Assembly (NCBI GenBank): GCA_036268485.1
Contig: DATAUC010000103.1
Coordinates: 1 to 64,000 of the forward strand
Direction: 5' to 3'
Source of the DNA: Bog-473 sp036268485
GTDB taxonomy: Bacteria > Actinomycetota > Acidimicrobiia > Acidimicrobiales > RAAP-2
Length of the DNA stretch: 64,000 bases
In this document: one piece after another, positions 8,538 to 17,591 of the stretch
Layout: every line of letters begins with the position of its first letter
How positions within the stretch are numbered: the first letter of the stretch is position 1
Position numbers and translations under genes: made by a program
The notes under the pieces: model-generated
What the model was told of the DNA's origin: nothing
What the model saw: the letters and a program-made list of their open reading frames with translations, nothing else
Databases searched by the model: none

Positions 8538-11500
8538 GACCGGGTGCCGACTACCTCGTCGGTCTCCGTCCCCTCCCGTTCGTGCAGGGCGGCCAGCACC
8601 TCGTCGGGCACGGACGGCCCCGAGCGCTTGGCCATCCCGGTGGTGAGCAGGCGCCCGACGACCGGCACCTCGGTCAGCGATTCGGCCCGCATGATCTGCA
8701 CCACGACCGGCACAAACTGCTCGGCCGAGTCGAACACGATGTAGCGGGGCAACCAGTTCGGCTCGTACTTGGCGTTGAATCGCCACAGTGTCTCAATCTG
8801 CAGGACGCCCGAGAGCCGGCGCAGGGCCCAACGCTCCACGCGCTGGGTGACGCCGTCGCCGGATTCCCCGTCGAGGATGGAGCGCAGGGCGGCGAAGTTG
8901 AGGCTGAGTCCTTTCATGCCCAGCTCCTTCAGGTGGGCGATGGTGGAGCACAGGGCAAAGTCGAGCAGGCCGTTGGGGTGCTCGGCCGGATCACGGCGCA
9001 TGAGGTCGAGCGAGTAGCCGCCGATGGCTGGTGACGGGACGAACTGGCACATGGCGACCGGCGCGCCGTCCGGACCCTCGACCAGCGTCAGGAGGAGACC
9101 GGTGTCGCGCGAATCGAAGAGGCGGCCCAGCATCATGGAGAAGCCACGCTCCTGCTCGCCCCGCCGGTTCTTCGCCATGAGCTCGACCAGGCGAGCGGCG
9201 TCTTCGGGGGCCAGGTTGGCCGGGTCCAGGAAGCGGACGGTGTAGCCGTAGCGGGCCACCCGGTTGACGGCCTGGCGCAGCCCCTTCATCTTGCCGCCCT
9301 CGAGCGAGAATTCGCGCGGATCGACCACCGCCTCGTCGCCGATGTAGAGGAAGCGCATGCCCGATGCTTGATACGTGGGCAACCAGGCCTCCCCGGCCCC
9401 CATGACACCCAGTCCCCATCCGTTGCGGTCGACGTAGCGCCGGAAGGCGTCCCACACGTGGGCCCGTTCGGTGAACGGTCCGATGGGGTCGGGCGAGACC
9501 AGGCACACCCCGCCGAAGATGGCGTAGGCCACCATGGAGTCGCGGTGGAAGAACCACTGCTTGTCGTCGCGCAGGGCGAAGTAGTCGAGGGTGCCGGTGC
9601 CGTGGCGGCGCACGATGTCACGCGCCCGCAGCTCGGCCGCCCGCCGCCCCACCGAGGCCCGACCGCTGGAGAGTTGGCGGTTGACCACCGGGCGGGTCAA
9701 CAGATACAAGGCGATCACGATCAGGCTGATACCGACGGCCAGCAGGCTGAAGGTGGCGTAGCGGTTGATGTGGCGCGGGAGGGCGATCGCCTGCACGCCG
9801 ACCAGTCGCTCGGCACACCCGAGAAGCACGTGGGGCCACCACGGCAGGCGGTGGTGATGGACCCGCCCCGCCACCTCGACCCCCACGAAGGCCCCGAGGG
9901 TGGCCGTCAGGCCGCCGAAGGCCAGGACCAGGAAGGCCGAGCGCACGGTGCCCTGCTCGGTCTGGGCCCGGAAGCGCTCGCGCTGGACAATCAGAAGAAT
10001 GAGGACGGCGGCGCAGACGACCAGGCTGAGTACGTCGGCGGCGTGAATCACGTGGAGGGCCAGGGCGGCCGAGAGCAGACCGACGGCCACCAGCCACGAA
10101 CGCCGCTGTCCCTTGAGGATGCCCCGGGACAGCATGACCATCCCGATACCCGAAATGGCCACCAGGGCACCGGCGGCCTGAGCCACCTCAATGGGCAGGT
10201 ACTGGGCGATGAGGTGGAGATGGTCCCGCAAGGGCGTGGTGACGGCGGAGAGGAGGTCGATCAGCCCGGCCACGAAGAGCGAGACGGCGGCCAGGCGACG
10301 GATGCGGCGGACCCGGATGTGGTCGGCCGCCACTTCGGGTGCGGGCGGCCAGCTCGACCCGCTGGGCCAACTGGCCACCAACTCGGGATGGAGCGCCGCC
10401 GCGCTGGCCCGACCTTTGACCACGGCGTCGCGGGTGAGGAGCCGCTCGGCCAGGGTGGCCATGGGGAGGTCGACCTCGGCGTGCATGAGCCGCACATGGA
10501 GATCGGCCCCCGTCTCAATCTCGAGGGTGGACTCGTGGCGATGGTGCAGGAACGTCGGGGGGAGACCGAAGCGGCCCCGGTGCTCGTGCACCAGCTCGGC
10601 CGTCGCTCCCGGACAGGCGAAGAAGCCGGTCTGCAGATGGGTCAGTTCGGGCACCGGGGCACCGCCGATGACCACGCCGGCCGCGCCGGCCTCAATGGCC
10701 TGCCGGGTCACGTCGAGCACCGGCTCATCATCGAAGGTCAGCAGCGAGTGGGCGGTGGGACGCGTCCCCGACGTGCGGGCGCCCCCGGCTGACCACGGGG
10801 TCGGCAGATCGTCGCCACCCAGGGCCCGCCAGATGCCCCGCGAGGTCAGCGCCACCACGACGGCCAGGACGATCAGCAACGCCACGGCGATGGCGATGGT
10901 CACCAGCAGGCGGGAGAACCACGATGCGTCGTAGGCGTGCTGCAGGGCGCGTTGCTGGCGGGGGGAGCGGAAGAGGTGTCCCAACCCGTCGACGACGAAC
11001 TCCAGGCGCAGGAGGAGGGCCAGGAGGGCCAGGACCAGAGGCGGGGCCCACAGGTAGCGGCGCAATCGCCGGTAGAGCAGGCGCGACGTGACAAAGCGGC
11101 GGGCCAGGCGGGGGTCATCGAGGCGGTCCAGGCCGACGAGCCACGGCCGTTCACTGTGCGAGGCGGCCTCAGCCGGTGGGTTGGCGTCGGGGCGGGGCAC
11201 GCCCGCCCGCACCAGGACGGTGCGACGCCCGGCGCCCGTCATGCAGTGCAGATCGACCGCCCCTTCCACCGTGACACCCAGCGGGCGCAGCGCGGCGGCC
11301 AGGGCGTCGTCCGGCGTCGACAGCACGGCCACCACCTGCGAGTCGGCCCGGGCCGCGAAGGCGGTCAGCGCCTCGGTCAGATCGGCATGGGCCCGCAGGG
11401 CGTCCGTCGGTCCGGTGGGCGCATCGGTGGCCGGCGCCGCCACCTGCCCGCACAGGACGACGATGCCCGGTCCTTGCCATTCGGCCAGCGTGCAGGCGAT

Positions 11501-11659
11501 GTCGCGGCATCCGGCCAGGGAGCTGGGCGAGGGGACAGTCGGGAGCAAGAGATCGCCAATGACCATGACCCGTCGCCCCAGCGCCACCTCGATGGGCGTG
11601 CCCGGGGCGAGGCGCGACACACCCGCGACAGGCTCGGCGAGGTCGTCTTCGGTGGGCAT
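8534..11659 (-). CDS. MprF-like phosphatidylglycerol lysyltransferase with degenerate phosphoesterase-like N-terminus
   Basis: A 1041-residue membrane protein. The C-terminal third (about 735-1041) matches the DUF2156 aminoacyl-transfer domain of MprF/LysX-type enzymes, which add lysine or another amino acid to phosphatidylglycerol. Two groups of transmembrane helices (about 210-295 and 460-730) precede it. Residues about 1-200 resemble a calcineurin-like phosphoesterase (VMVIGDLLLP, VVLCGQV, HCMTGAG), but the usual D-x-H and GD metal ligands are not present, so that part is probably inactive. The start chosen at 11659 avoids the divergent HAD gene; longer in-frame extension upstream overlaps it and is rejected. 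The stop overlaps the zinc-ribbon gene. Confidence 0.8.
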   Translation of the reverse strand: MPTEDDLAEPVAGVSRLAPGTPIEVALGRRVMVIGDLLLPTVPSPSSLAGCRDIACTLAEWQGPGIVVLCGQVAAPATDAPTGPTDALRAHADLTEALTAFAARADSQVVAVLSTPDDALAAALRPLGVTVEGAVDLHCMTGAGRRTVLVRAGVPRPDANPPAEAASHSERPWLVGLDRLDDPRLARRFVTSRLLYRRLRRYLWAPPLVLALLALLLRLEFVVDGLGHLFRSPRQQRALQHAYDASWFSRLLVTIAIAVALLIVLAVVVALTSRGIWRALGGDDLPTPWSAGGARTSGTRPTAHSLLTFDDEPVLDVTRQAIEAGAAGVVIGGAPVPELTHLQTGFFACPGATAELVHEHRGRFGLPPTFLHHRHESTLEIETGADLHVRLMHAEVDLPMATLAERLLTRDAVVKGRASAAALHPELVASWPSGSSWPPAPEVAADHIRVRRIRRLAAVSLFVAGLIDLLSAVTTPLRDHLHLIAQYLPIEVAQAAGALVAISGIGMVMLSRGILKGQRRSWLVAVGLLSAALALHVIHAADVLSLVVCAAVLILLIVQRERFRAQTEQGTVRSAFLVLAFGGLTATLGAFVGVEVAGRVHHHRLPWWPHVLLGCAERLVGVQAIALPRHINRYATFSLLAVGISLIVIALYLLTRPVVNRQLSSGRASVGRRAAELRARDIVRRHGTGTLDYFALRDDKQWFFHRDSMVAYAIFGGVCLVSPDPIGPFTERAHVWDAFRRYVDRNGWGLGVMGAGEAWLPTYQASGMRFLYIGDEAVVDPREFSLEGGKMKGLRQAVNRVARYGYTVRFLDPANLAPEDAARLVELMAKNRRGEQERGFSMMLGRLFDSRDTGLLLTLVEGPDGAPVAMCQFVPSPAIGGYSLDLMRRDPAEHPNGLLDFALCSTIAHLKELGMKGLSLNFAALRSILDGESGDGVTQRVERWALRRLSGVLQIETLWRFNAKYEPNWLPRYIVFDSAEQFVPVVVQIMRAESLTEVPVVGRLLTTGMAKRSGPSVPDEVLAALHEREGTETDEVVGTRS

Positions 11660-11722
11660 GCACCGTCCATCGTGCCACCTTCGAGGGACTGGACCACTCC
11701 TTCTTTGGTCGAACATGCCCAC

Positions 11723-11728
11723 TACGCT
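11723..11728 (+). promoter_or_regulatory. -10 element (TACGCT) of the HAD gene
   Basis: TACGCT sits 22 nt before the ATG at 11751 and is embedded in a 17-nt sequence (11718-11734) that is identical to the promoter of the tetR gene at 42826 (42807-42823). No clear -35 is seen. Confidence 0.45.
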
Positions 11729-11750
11729 GACCGGTCGTGCATCGGGTCCC

Positions 11751-12263
11751 ATGAGCGACGGCAGCGGTAGCGACCTCCGTCCGAATTGGTACTGGCACGC
11801 CGCCGAGGGTCCCGGCCACCCCGGTGGCCCCTGTGTCGTCTTCGATATCGACGGCGTCCTCTCCAACGCCGCGGGCCGGCAGCACTTCATTGAGCAGGGG
11901 CGCCGGGACTGGGCGGCCTTCTTCGAGGCCTGCGGAGACGATCCGATCATTGAGGAGATCGCCCGCCTGCTCGAACTCCTCAGTTCGTCTCTGGCCGTCG
12001 TGCTGCTCACGGGCCGCCCGCTGCGGGTCCAGCCCCAGACACTGGCCTGGCTCCATCGTTACGGCTTGCGCTGGGATCTCCTGGTCATGCGGGACCGGGG
12101 GGACTACGCCCAGGTCACCGACTTCAAGCTCGGCGTGGTGGGGGACCTGCGGGCCCACGGGTTCGACCTGCGGTTGGCTTTCGAGGACGACCCGTCCAAC
12201 CACGCCATGTACGTGGCCGCCGGCGTTCCGTGCGTCTATATCCACTCCGGTTACTACGAGTAG
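11751..12263 (+). CDS. HAD-superfamily phosphatase, polynucleotide kinase 3'-phosphatase-like
   Basis: A 170-residue cytoplasmic hydrolase. The nucleophile motif VVFDIDGVLSN (D32, D34), the second motif VVLLTGRP and the late acidic motif LAFEDDPSN are all in place, so the enzyme should be active. A lysine occurs in the expected region (TDFKLG). The fold resembles phage-type polynucleotide kinase phosphatase domains, but the substrate cannot be read from sequence. ATG 11751 was chosen over the in-frame ATG at 11715, which lies upstream of the -10 element. It overlaps the convergent lnt gene by 10 nt. Confidence 0.75.
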   Translation: MSDGSGSDLRPNWYWHAAEGPGHPGGPCVVFDIDGVLSNAAGRQHFIEQGRRDWAAFFEACGDDPIIEEIARLLELLSSSLAVVLLTGRPLRVQPQTLAWLHRYGLRWDLLVMRDRGDYAQVTDFKLGVVGDLRAHGFDLRLAFEDDPSNHAMYVAAGVPCVYIHSGYYE

Positions 12264-13729
12264 GTCTCTACTCTCCGCTGCGCCCGACGCTCTCGCCGCC
12301 ATCCGGCTGCCCAAATGAGGGCGAACAGCACGAGGTAGGGGAGATCGCCCAGGTGGTCGTAGGGGGTGAAGCCGCGGCGCAGCGGCACGGTGGCGAAGAG
12401 GTCCTGCCTGACAGCCAGCACCGAACGCCGCAGGACCACACCCCGATGGGTCACCACGGTGCTGTAGCCCGTCGGGGCGGACTGCACCAGGTCCCGCCCG
12501 GTCTCGACCGCCTGCACGGCGTCGGCCGCCACCTCCTGGGTGGGGACCTGGGCGGTGACGTAGGACGACGTGTTGGTGGGGACGATGAGGAGTTGAGCCC
12601 CGGCCCGGACCGAGGTGCGGCTCCGGTTGGCGTAGAACACCTCGAAAGACACCAGCGTGCCCAGGGGGCCGGCCGGTGTGTGCAACAGGCCCGTGCCGTG
12701 GCCGGGGATGGCGTCGGCCGGCACGCCCGAGATGTCGGCCAGGTGTCCGATCAGTGAGCGGTAGGGCACGTACTCGCCGAAGGGGACCCGGTGCACCTTC
12801 TCGAAGGTGGCCACCACTCGCCCACTGGGTCCCCAGGCCACGATCTCATTGCGGAATTTCGTCTGGCCCGCCGGCTCGGTGATGCCGACGACCAGCGTGG
12901 TCTTGAGCTGGCGCGCCGTCTGGCTCATCAGCGTCGCCTCGGAGGAACCCGGCAGGGGTATGTCCAGGCCGATCACGTCTTCGGGCCACAGGACCAGGTC
13001 GGGGGCCGGTCGGCGCCGGGCCACCTGCTCCATGGCGGCGAGTTGGTTGAACAAGACAGTGGCTGGGGAGACGTCGGCCTTGTCGACGCCGCGTCGCCCG
13101 CCGCCCTGGACCGTGGCCACGGTGATGGAGCGCACGGGTGCGCCACCATCGGGGAGAGTGGCCGCCACGAGAGTGAGCAGGGCCAGCCCGCCCAGGATGG
13201 CCAGTCCGCGACCGGGCCGTCGGGCCGCCAGCAGGGTGGCCAACCCGACGCCGCCGGCGTAGACACCGGCGGTCAGGAGGAGCGGACCACCGAGGCGGGC
13301 CAGTTGGAGGAGCGGGCCGTCGGCCTGGCCCAGGAACACCCCGCCGATGGGGAGCCCGCCGAAGGGCCAGGTCATGCGGCAGGCCTCCAGGACCGTGCTG
13401 GCCGCGATGAAGGCCGGGGCTCGGCCCCGCTGGGCCGGGGTCAGCATGGCGGCCGCCGCCACGAAGAGGGCTTCGAGCAGGATGAGGATGACGGCGCCGT
13501 ACCAGTTGAAGGTGCGGGCCCACATGAGCCCCGGCCCGCAACAGCCGAGGCCAGCCAGCCACCCGGCCCACAGGCGGTTGCGCAGACGCAGTCCGGCCAG
13601 CCGCCAGTAGAGGAGGGCCGCCCCGAGGAGAGCCAGCGGCCACCAGCCCCAGGGCGGCAGCGACAGGGCCATCAGCCCGCCGGCGATCAGCGACGGTACA
13701 GCGATGCGGCCTCGTTCCGGCCGCCTCAC
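12254..13729 (-). CDS. lnt: Apolipoprotein N-acyltransferase family protein, catalytic Cys replaced by Ser
   Basis: A 491-residue member of the Lnt family, which adds the third acyl chain to lipoproteins. N-terminal transmembrane helices (about residues 1-190) are followed by a nitrilase-type domain. The catalytic Glu (LVLWPEDVI) and Lys (FEKVHRVPFGEYVP) are recognisable. The position expected to hold the nucleophilic Cys reads LVSFEVFYAN, with Ser encoded by tct. The enzyme may use Ser, may be inactive, or may do another reaction. The GTG start overlaps the cgoX stop by 4 nt, making lnt the last gene of the heme operon. Confidence 0.82.
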   Translation of the reverse strand: MRRPERGRIAVPSLIAGGLMALSLPPWGWWPLALLGAALLYWRLAGLRLRNRLWAGWLAGLGCCGPGLMWARTFNWYGAVILILLEALFVAAAAMLTPAQRGRAPAFIAASTVLEACRMTWPFGGLPIGGVFLGQADGPLLQLARLGGPLLLTAGVYAGGVGLATLLAARRPGRGLAILGGLALLTLVAATLPDGGAPVRSITVATVQGGGRRGVDKADVSPATVLFNQLAAMEQVARRRPAPDLVLWPEDVIGLDIPLPGSSEATLMSQTARQLKTTLVVGITEPAGQTKFRNEIVAWGPSGRVVATFEKVHRVPFGEYVPYRSLIGHLADISGVPADAIPGHGTGLLHTPAGPLGTLVSFEVFYANRSRTSVRAGAQLLIVPTNTSSYVTAQVPTQEVAADAVQAVETGRDLVQSAPTGYSTVVTHRGVVLRRSVLAVRQDLFATVPLRRGFTPYDHLGDLPYLVLFALIWAAGWRRERRAQRRVETYS

Positions 13730-15141
13730 AAGACGGCCTGGGCCGCCGCTTTCCCGCTGGCGATGCAGGCCGGTATGCCGACCCCACGGTATGCCGCGCC
13801 GGCGACAGCCAGACCACCGAGGCGAGCTATGGCCGACTCAATTCCGGTGGTTCGCACCAGATGGTGCACGCGGTACTGCGGAAAGGCCAACGGCCAGCGG
13901 GTCAGCATGGAGGCCGAGGGGGTTCCGGACACGCCCATGAGAAGGCCGAGTTCGCCCCACACCCGGGCTGTGATGTCGGCGTCGCTCCAGCCCGCCGTGC
14001 GGTCGTCACCGAAGCGGCCGAGCGAGGCGCGCAGCAGGACCTCACCGTCACGGGCCAGGGTGGGCCACTTCTGGCTCAGGTAGGTACAGGCGGTGACGAT
14101 CCAACCCGCCTTGTCGTCGGGATGGGGGCTCGAACGCGGCACCAGGAAGCCGGTGCCCACCAGCGGTGTGGCCAGTTGATCGACGGGTACCTGGAAGGTG
14201 GCCAGGGACACCGACGCGTAGTCGATGCCGCCCAGGAGGGTCGTGGCCTCGTCGTCGATAGGCGCCAGCAGCCCGGCCGCGGTCGGTGCCGGCACGGCCA
14301 GGATCACCCGGTCGGTCGGCCGGTCCACCCCACCGGCGGTTACCACCCACCCCGTCACGCCGCGGGACAATTGTTCGGCCGGTTGTTCCAGGGCGATGGT
14401 GACGCCGCGGCTTTGCAACGCCGCGGTCAACGCGTCGACCAGCGCGGCCATGCCGCCGTCCAGGGTCCAGAAGAGCGGCTCGGCTTCGCCCGCCGGCACG
14501 GGGGCGGGCACTTCGGCCCTCAAGGCCCGCATGAGACTGCCCCGCCGTTGGGCCGCGGCCAGGAGGGGTGGATAGATGGCGGCGGCCGACATGTCCGAGA
14601 CCGATCCGGCGTGGATGCCTCCGATGAGCGGATCGACCAGGCGCTCGGTGACCCGTCGGCCCAGCTTGCGGACGACCAGGGGTCCGATGGCCCGGTCGCC
14701 GATGGGACCACGGACATCGGGCCGGGGAGCCAGGGCATCGAGGGCGAGGCCGAATTGGCCGCGCAGACCCAGAATGCCGGATCGGGCCGCCGGCCAGAAT
14801 CGGGTGGGGATGCCCAACGCCAACCCATCGGGCAGGGGGCGCACCTTGCCCCGGGCCCACACGCCGGCACGGCGGCCGCCGATGGGCACGAGCGCCTCGT
14901 CCAGTCCGAGTTCCCGGCACAGGCTCAGGGCTTCCGGGCGCCGGCCGAGAAATCCATCGGGTCCGACATCGACCCGGCGCCCGGCGAAGTCCACCGAGGC
15001 CAGGGCGCCGCCCAGCCGCGCCGACGACTCGAGGACCGTGACCTCGGGCGTCCCCGATCCGGGTCCGACCGCGCCACCGCTGAGTTCCCAGGCCGCCACC
15101 AGGCCACTGATGCCCCCGCCGATGACGACGACCCGCGCCAC
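13726..15141 (-). CDS. cgoX: Coproporphyrinogen III / protoporphyrinogen oxidase (HemY type)
   Basis: A 471-residue FAD enzyme that oxidises the porphyrinogen ring in heme synthesis. The N-terminal dinucleotide motif VVVIGGGISGLVAAWEL and the C-terminal GLAVAGAAYRGVGIPACI segment, which closes the FAD site, are clear. In actinobacteria HemY-type enzymes generally act on coproporphyrinogen III, and the adjacent ferrochelatase fits that route; the decarboxylase ChdC is not in the window. The GTG start lies 3 nt after the cpfC stop. Confidence 0.9.
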   Translation of the reverse strand: MARVVVIGGGISGLVAAWELSGGAVGPGSGTPEVTVLESSARLGGALASVDFAGRRVDVGPDGFLGRRPEALSLCRELGLDEALVPIGGRRAGVWARGKVRPLPDGLALGIPTRFWPAARSGILGLRGQFGLALDALAPRPDVRGPIGDRAIGPLVVRKLGRRVTERLVDPLIGGIHAGSVSDMSAAAIYPPLLAAAQRRGSLMRALRAEVPAPVPAGEAEPLFWTLDGGMAALVDALTAALQSRGVTIALEQPAEQLSRGVTGWVVTAGGVDRPTDRVILAVPAPTAAGLLAPIDDEATTLLGGIDYASVSLATFQVPVDQLATPLVGTGFLVPRSSPHPDDKAGWIVTACTYLSQKWPTLARDGEVLLRASLGRFGDDRTAGWSDADITARVWGELGLLMGVSGTPSASMLTRWPLAFPQYRVHHLVRTTGIESAIARLGGLAVAGAAYRGVGIPACIASGKAAAQAVL

Positions 15142-15144
15142 CGC

Positions 15145-16086
15145 TCAGACCCCCTCCGCCGCAGCCACCACCACGCCGGCCAGGGCGGTGATGAAGGCGG
15201 GATCGTCGTTGAGAGACGACGTCCGGACGACGGTCAGTCCGACCTCGTTGGCCACGGCGGCCAGTTCGATGTCGATGTCGTAGAGCACTTCGAGGTGGTC
15301 GGCCACGAAGCCGATGGGGCAGACGACCACCCGGTCGATGTCGCCCTTGTCACCCAGCTGGCGCACCACTTCGCGAATGTCGGGTCCCAGCCAGGGCTCG
15401 GGCGTGCGCCCGGCGCTCTGCCACGCCACCTGCCACCGGGTGAGGCCGGCCGCCGCCGCCACCAGCGCGGCGGAGTCCTCCATCTGTTCGACGTAGGTGT
15501 CGCCCGACTGCCGGATCCGGGCCGGCAGAGAGTGCGCCGTGAAGACGACGGGCTGGCGCTCCTGTCCCGCCGCACCGCTGTCCAGAGCGGCGGTGACGCG
15601 GTCGGCCATGACGGCCACAAAGGCCGGATCGTCGTACCAGTGCGAGATGGCGGAGAAGGACACGCCGTCGGGGAGAGCGGCCGTCACCCGGTCGAAGTAC
15701 TCACCCGAGCCCATGGAGGAGCCGTGCGGGGTCAGCACCAGGCCGATGATGTGGCGCACGCCCTGTCGAACGAGTGTCTCCACCCCGTCCTCAATGAACG
15801 GTGCCGTGTGCTTGGCCCCGAAGGCCACCACGTAGGGGTCGCCGTCGCCCCGCTGCAGGGCCGAGCGCAGCGCGTGAACCTGGGCCTCGGTGCGCTCGGT
15901 GAGTGGCGAGAGGCCGCCGATGGCGGCGTAGCGGCGTTCGAGATCCTCGAGTTGCTCGGGCGTCGGAGGTCGACCCCGGCGGATGCGCGTATAGAACGGC
16001 GTGATCTCAGCCGGGTCCCGCGGGGTGCCGTGGGCCATGACGAGCACGCCCACTGGGGTCCCGGCATTGGCCTCGACGTCGGTCAC
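15145..16086 (-). CDS. cpfC: Ferrochelatase (probably coproporphyrin ferrochelatase)
   Basis: A 313-residue chelatase that inserts Fe(II) into the porphyrin. The N-terminal VGVLVMAHGTP, the central YGGLSPLTE-like motif (here AAIGGLSPLTERTEAQ) and FTAHSLPARIRQSGDTYVEQM, which carries the catalytic His, are conserved. A Glu in the C-terminal part (GFVADHLEVLYDIDIE) completes the metal site. GTG start, 24 nt after hemE. Gene order hemE-cpfC-cgoX supports the coproporphyrin pathway. Confidence 0.92.
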   Translation of the reverse strand: MTDVEANAGTPVGVLVMAHGTPRDPAEITPFYTRIRRGRPPTPEQLEDLERRYAAIGGLSPLTERTEAQVHALRSALQRGDGDPYVVAFGAKHTAPFIEDGVETLVRQGVRHIIGLVLTPHGSSMGSGEYFDRVTAALPDGVSFSAISHWYDDPAFVAVMADRVTAALDSGAAGQERQPVVFTAHSLPARIRQSGDTYVEQMEDSAALVAAAAGLTRWQVAWQSAGRTPEPWLGPDIREVVRQLGDKGDIDRVVVCPIGFVADHLEVLYDIDIELAAVANEVGLTVVRTSSLNDDPAFITALAGVVVAAAEGV

Positions 16087-16110
16087 GGTTGTGCGCTCAC
16101 GCCGCCGTGT

Positions 16111-17175
16111 TCATGCTGCCGCGCTCTCGGCGTGCACCAGTTCGACCACGGCGCCCAGGATGCCGATGTCCGCTTCGGGCGGCACCCCGTGACCGAGGTT
16201 GAAGATGTGCCCCGTCCCGCTGCCGTCGGCCGCACCGGCGGCCATGACCTGGCGGGTCGCCGCTTCGACCACCGGCCAGCCGGAGGACACGCACAAGGCC
16301 GGGTCCAGATTGCCCTGCACGGCCTGGTTCGGCCCGATCCGACCTCGAGCCACATCCAGCGGAACGCGCCAGTCGACCCCGACCACGTGGGAACCGGCGG
16401 TGGCCATGAGCCCCAACAGTTCCCCGGTGCCCACCCCGAAGAGGATGGTGGGCACGCCCAGATCGGCGATGCCGGCAAAGACGGCCTGGGTGGTGGGGAG
16501 CACGAATTGCGTGTACTCGGCCGGGGAAAGCGAGCCGGCCCAGCTGTCGAAGAGCTGGACCAACTGGGCGCCCGCCTCGATCTGGGCCCGGAGGAAGGTC
16601 ACCGACATGGCCGCCAGCCGCGCCATGAGCTCAGCCCAGAGTTCGGGATTGCCGTGCATGAGGGACTTCACCTTGGTGAACGTGCGCGAGGGGCCTCCCT
16701 CAATCAGATAGCTGGCCACGGTGAAGGGCGCCCCGGCGAAGCCGATGAGCGCGGTGCCGCTGCCGGCCAGCTCGCGCGCGACCAGGCGCACGGCCTCGGT
16801 CACGTAGGCGATGTCGGTCTCGGGCTCCAAGGGGCGCAGGCGTTCCAGGTCAGCCCGGGATCGGAAGGGCTCGGCCACCACCGGGCCCCGACCGGGTTCG
16901 ACGTCGACGCCGAACCCGATGGCGTGCACCGGGACCACGATGTCGGAGAAGAGGATGGCGGCGTCCACGCCGTAGCGCCGGACCGGCTGCAGCGTCAGCT
17001 CGGCCGCCAGCGCGCCGTCGCCGATGGCCGCCAGGATCGATCCATCACCACGGGCGGCCCGGTACTCGGGTAACGCCCGCCCGGCCTGGCGCATGAACCA
17101 GACCGGGGTGCGGGAGACCGGCTGGCGGAAGCAGGCACGCACCAGGTCCGTGTCGGCGACCGCCTCGGGACTCAC
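16111..17175 (-). CDS. hemE: Uroporphyrinogen decarboxylase
   Basis: A 354-residue enzyme that removes four carboxyl groups from uroporphyrinogen III to give coproporphyrinogen III. The family N-terminus RTPVWFMRQAGRALPEYR, with the substrate-binding Arg residues, is intact, as is the catalytic Asp region AAILFSDIVVPVHAIG and the C-terminal FNLGHGVPPEADI. The GTG start overlaps the ybjQ stop by 4 nt, so hemE is the second gene of a five-gene operon. Confidence 0.95.
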   Translation of the reverse strand: MSPEAVADTDLVRACFRQPVSRTPVWFMRQAGRALPEYRAARGDGSILAAIGDGALAAELTLQPVRRYGVDAAILFSDIVVPVHAIGFGVDVEPGRGPVVAEPFRSRADLERLRPLEPETDIAYVTEAVRLVARELAGSGTALIGFAGAPFTVASYLIEGGPSRTFTKVKSLMHGNPELWAELMARLAAMSVTFLRAQIEAGAQLVQLFDSWAGSLSPAEYTQFVLPTTQAVFAGIADLGVPTILFGVGTGELLGLMATAGSHVVGVDWRVPLDVARGRIGPNQAVQGNLDPALCVSSGWPVVEAATRQVMAAGAADGSGTGHIFNLGHGVPPEADIGILGAVVELVHAESAAA

Positions 17176-17495
17176 CCGAGCGGCTCCAGGACGACGGCCG
17201 TGCCGTAGGCGCAGATCTCGGTCCAGTTGCCGCCCATCTCCGACGTGTCGAAGCGCATGGCCAGCACGGCGTTGCCACCGCGGGCCTCGGCCTCAGCCAC
17301 CATGCGAGCGGTGACCTCCTCGCGACTGGTCTGCAGGTTTTTCGTCATGCCCTTGAGCTCACCGCCGAAGATCGACTTGAAGGCGGCGCCGAACTGGGAG
17401 CCCACGTTGCGGGAGCGCACGGTCAGTCCGAAGACCTCGCCGAGGACAGACGTCACCTTGTATCCAGGCGCGTCATTCATGGTGGAAATGAGCAT
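17172..17495 (-). CDS. YbjQ/UPF0145 family protein
   Basis: A 107-residue protein of the YbjQ (DUF74, heavy-metal-binding-like) family, which forms oligomeric rings in known structures but has no settled function. The pattern ISTMNDAPGYKVTSVLGEVFG at the start and MVAEAEARGGNAVLAMRFDTSEM near the end fit the family and its usual length. The ATG at 17495 is preferred over the one at 17480 because a -10 element lies 6 nt upstream and because it restores the full family N-terminus. It heads the hemE-cpfC-cgoX-lnt operon. Confidence 0.85.
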   Translation of the reverse strand: MLISTMNDAPGYKVTSVLGEVFGLTVRSRNVGSQFGAAFKSIFGGELKGMTKNLQTSREEVTARMVAEAEARGGNAVLAMRFDTSEMGGNWTEICAYGTAVVLEPLG

Positions 17496-17501
17496 TGGCT
17501 C

Positions 17502-17507
17502 ATCGTA
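17502..17507 (-). promoter_or_regulatory. -10 element for the ybjQ-heme-lnt operon
   Basis: TACGAT on the minus strand ends 6 nt before the ATG at 17495. A leaderless transcript is predicted, which fixes the ybjQ start. The helD promoter lies back to back with it. Confidence 0.5.
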
Positions 17508-17546
17508 GGCCCAGGGGCCCTGTGACCCCTGCTCGGTGGCGTCGTT

Positions 17547-17552
17547 TAAGCT
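17547..17552 (+). promoter_or_regulatory. -10 element of helD
   Basis: TAAGCT lies about 40 nt before the GTG of helD. The short leader it would give contains a purine-rich Shine-Dalgarno tract (about 17573-17587). Confidence 0.4.
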
Positions 17553-17591
17553 GAACCGTTTCCCTAACGGGCGAGGGGAGAGAGGAGCTCT

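Noticed and set aside
11660..12010. N-terminal extension of the lysyltransferase frame
   Set aside because: It would overlap the HAD gene and its promoter, and contains no recognisable domain; the start at 11659 gives a complete protein.
13861..17073. Open reading frame of 1070 codons opposite cgoX-cpfC-hemE
   Set aside because: Low-complexity His/Arg/Gly translation antisense to three clear heme genes; GC skew alone explains the open frame.
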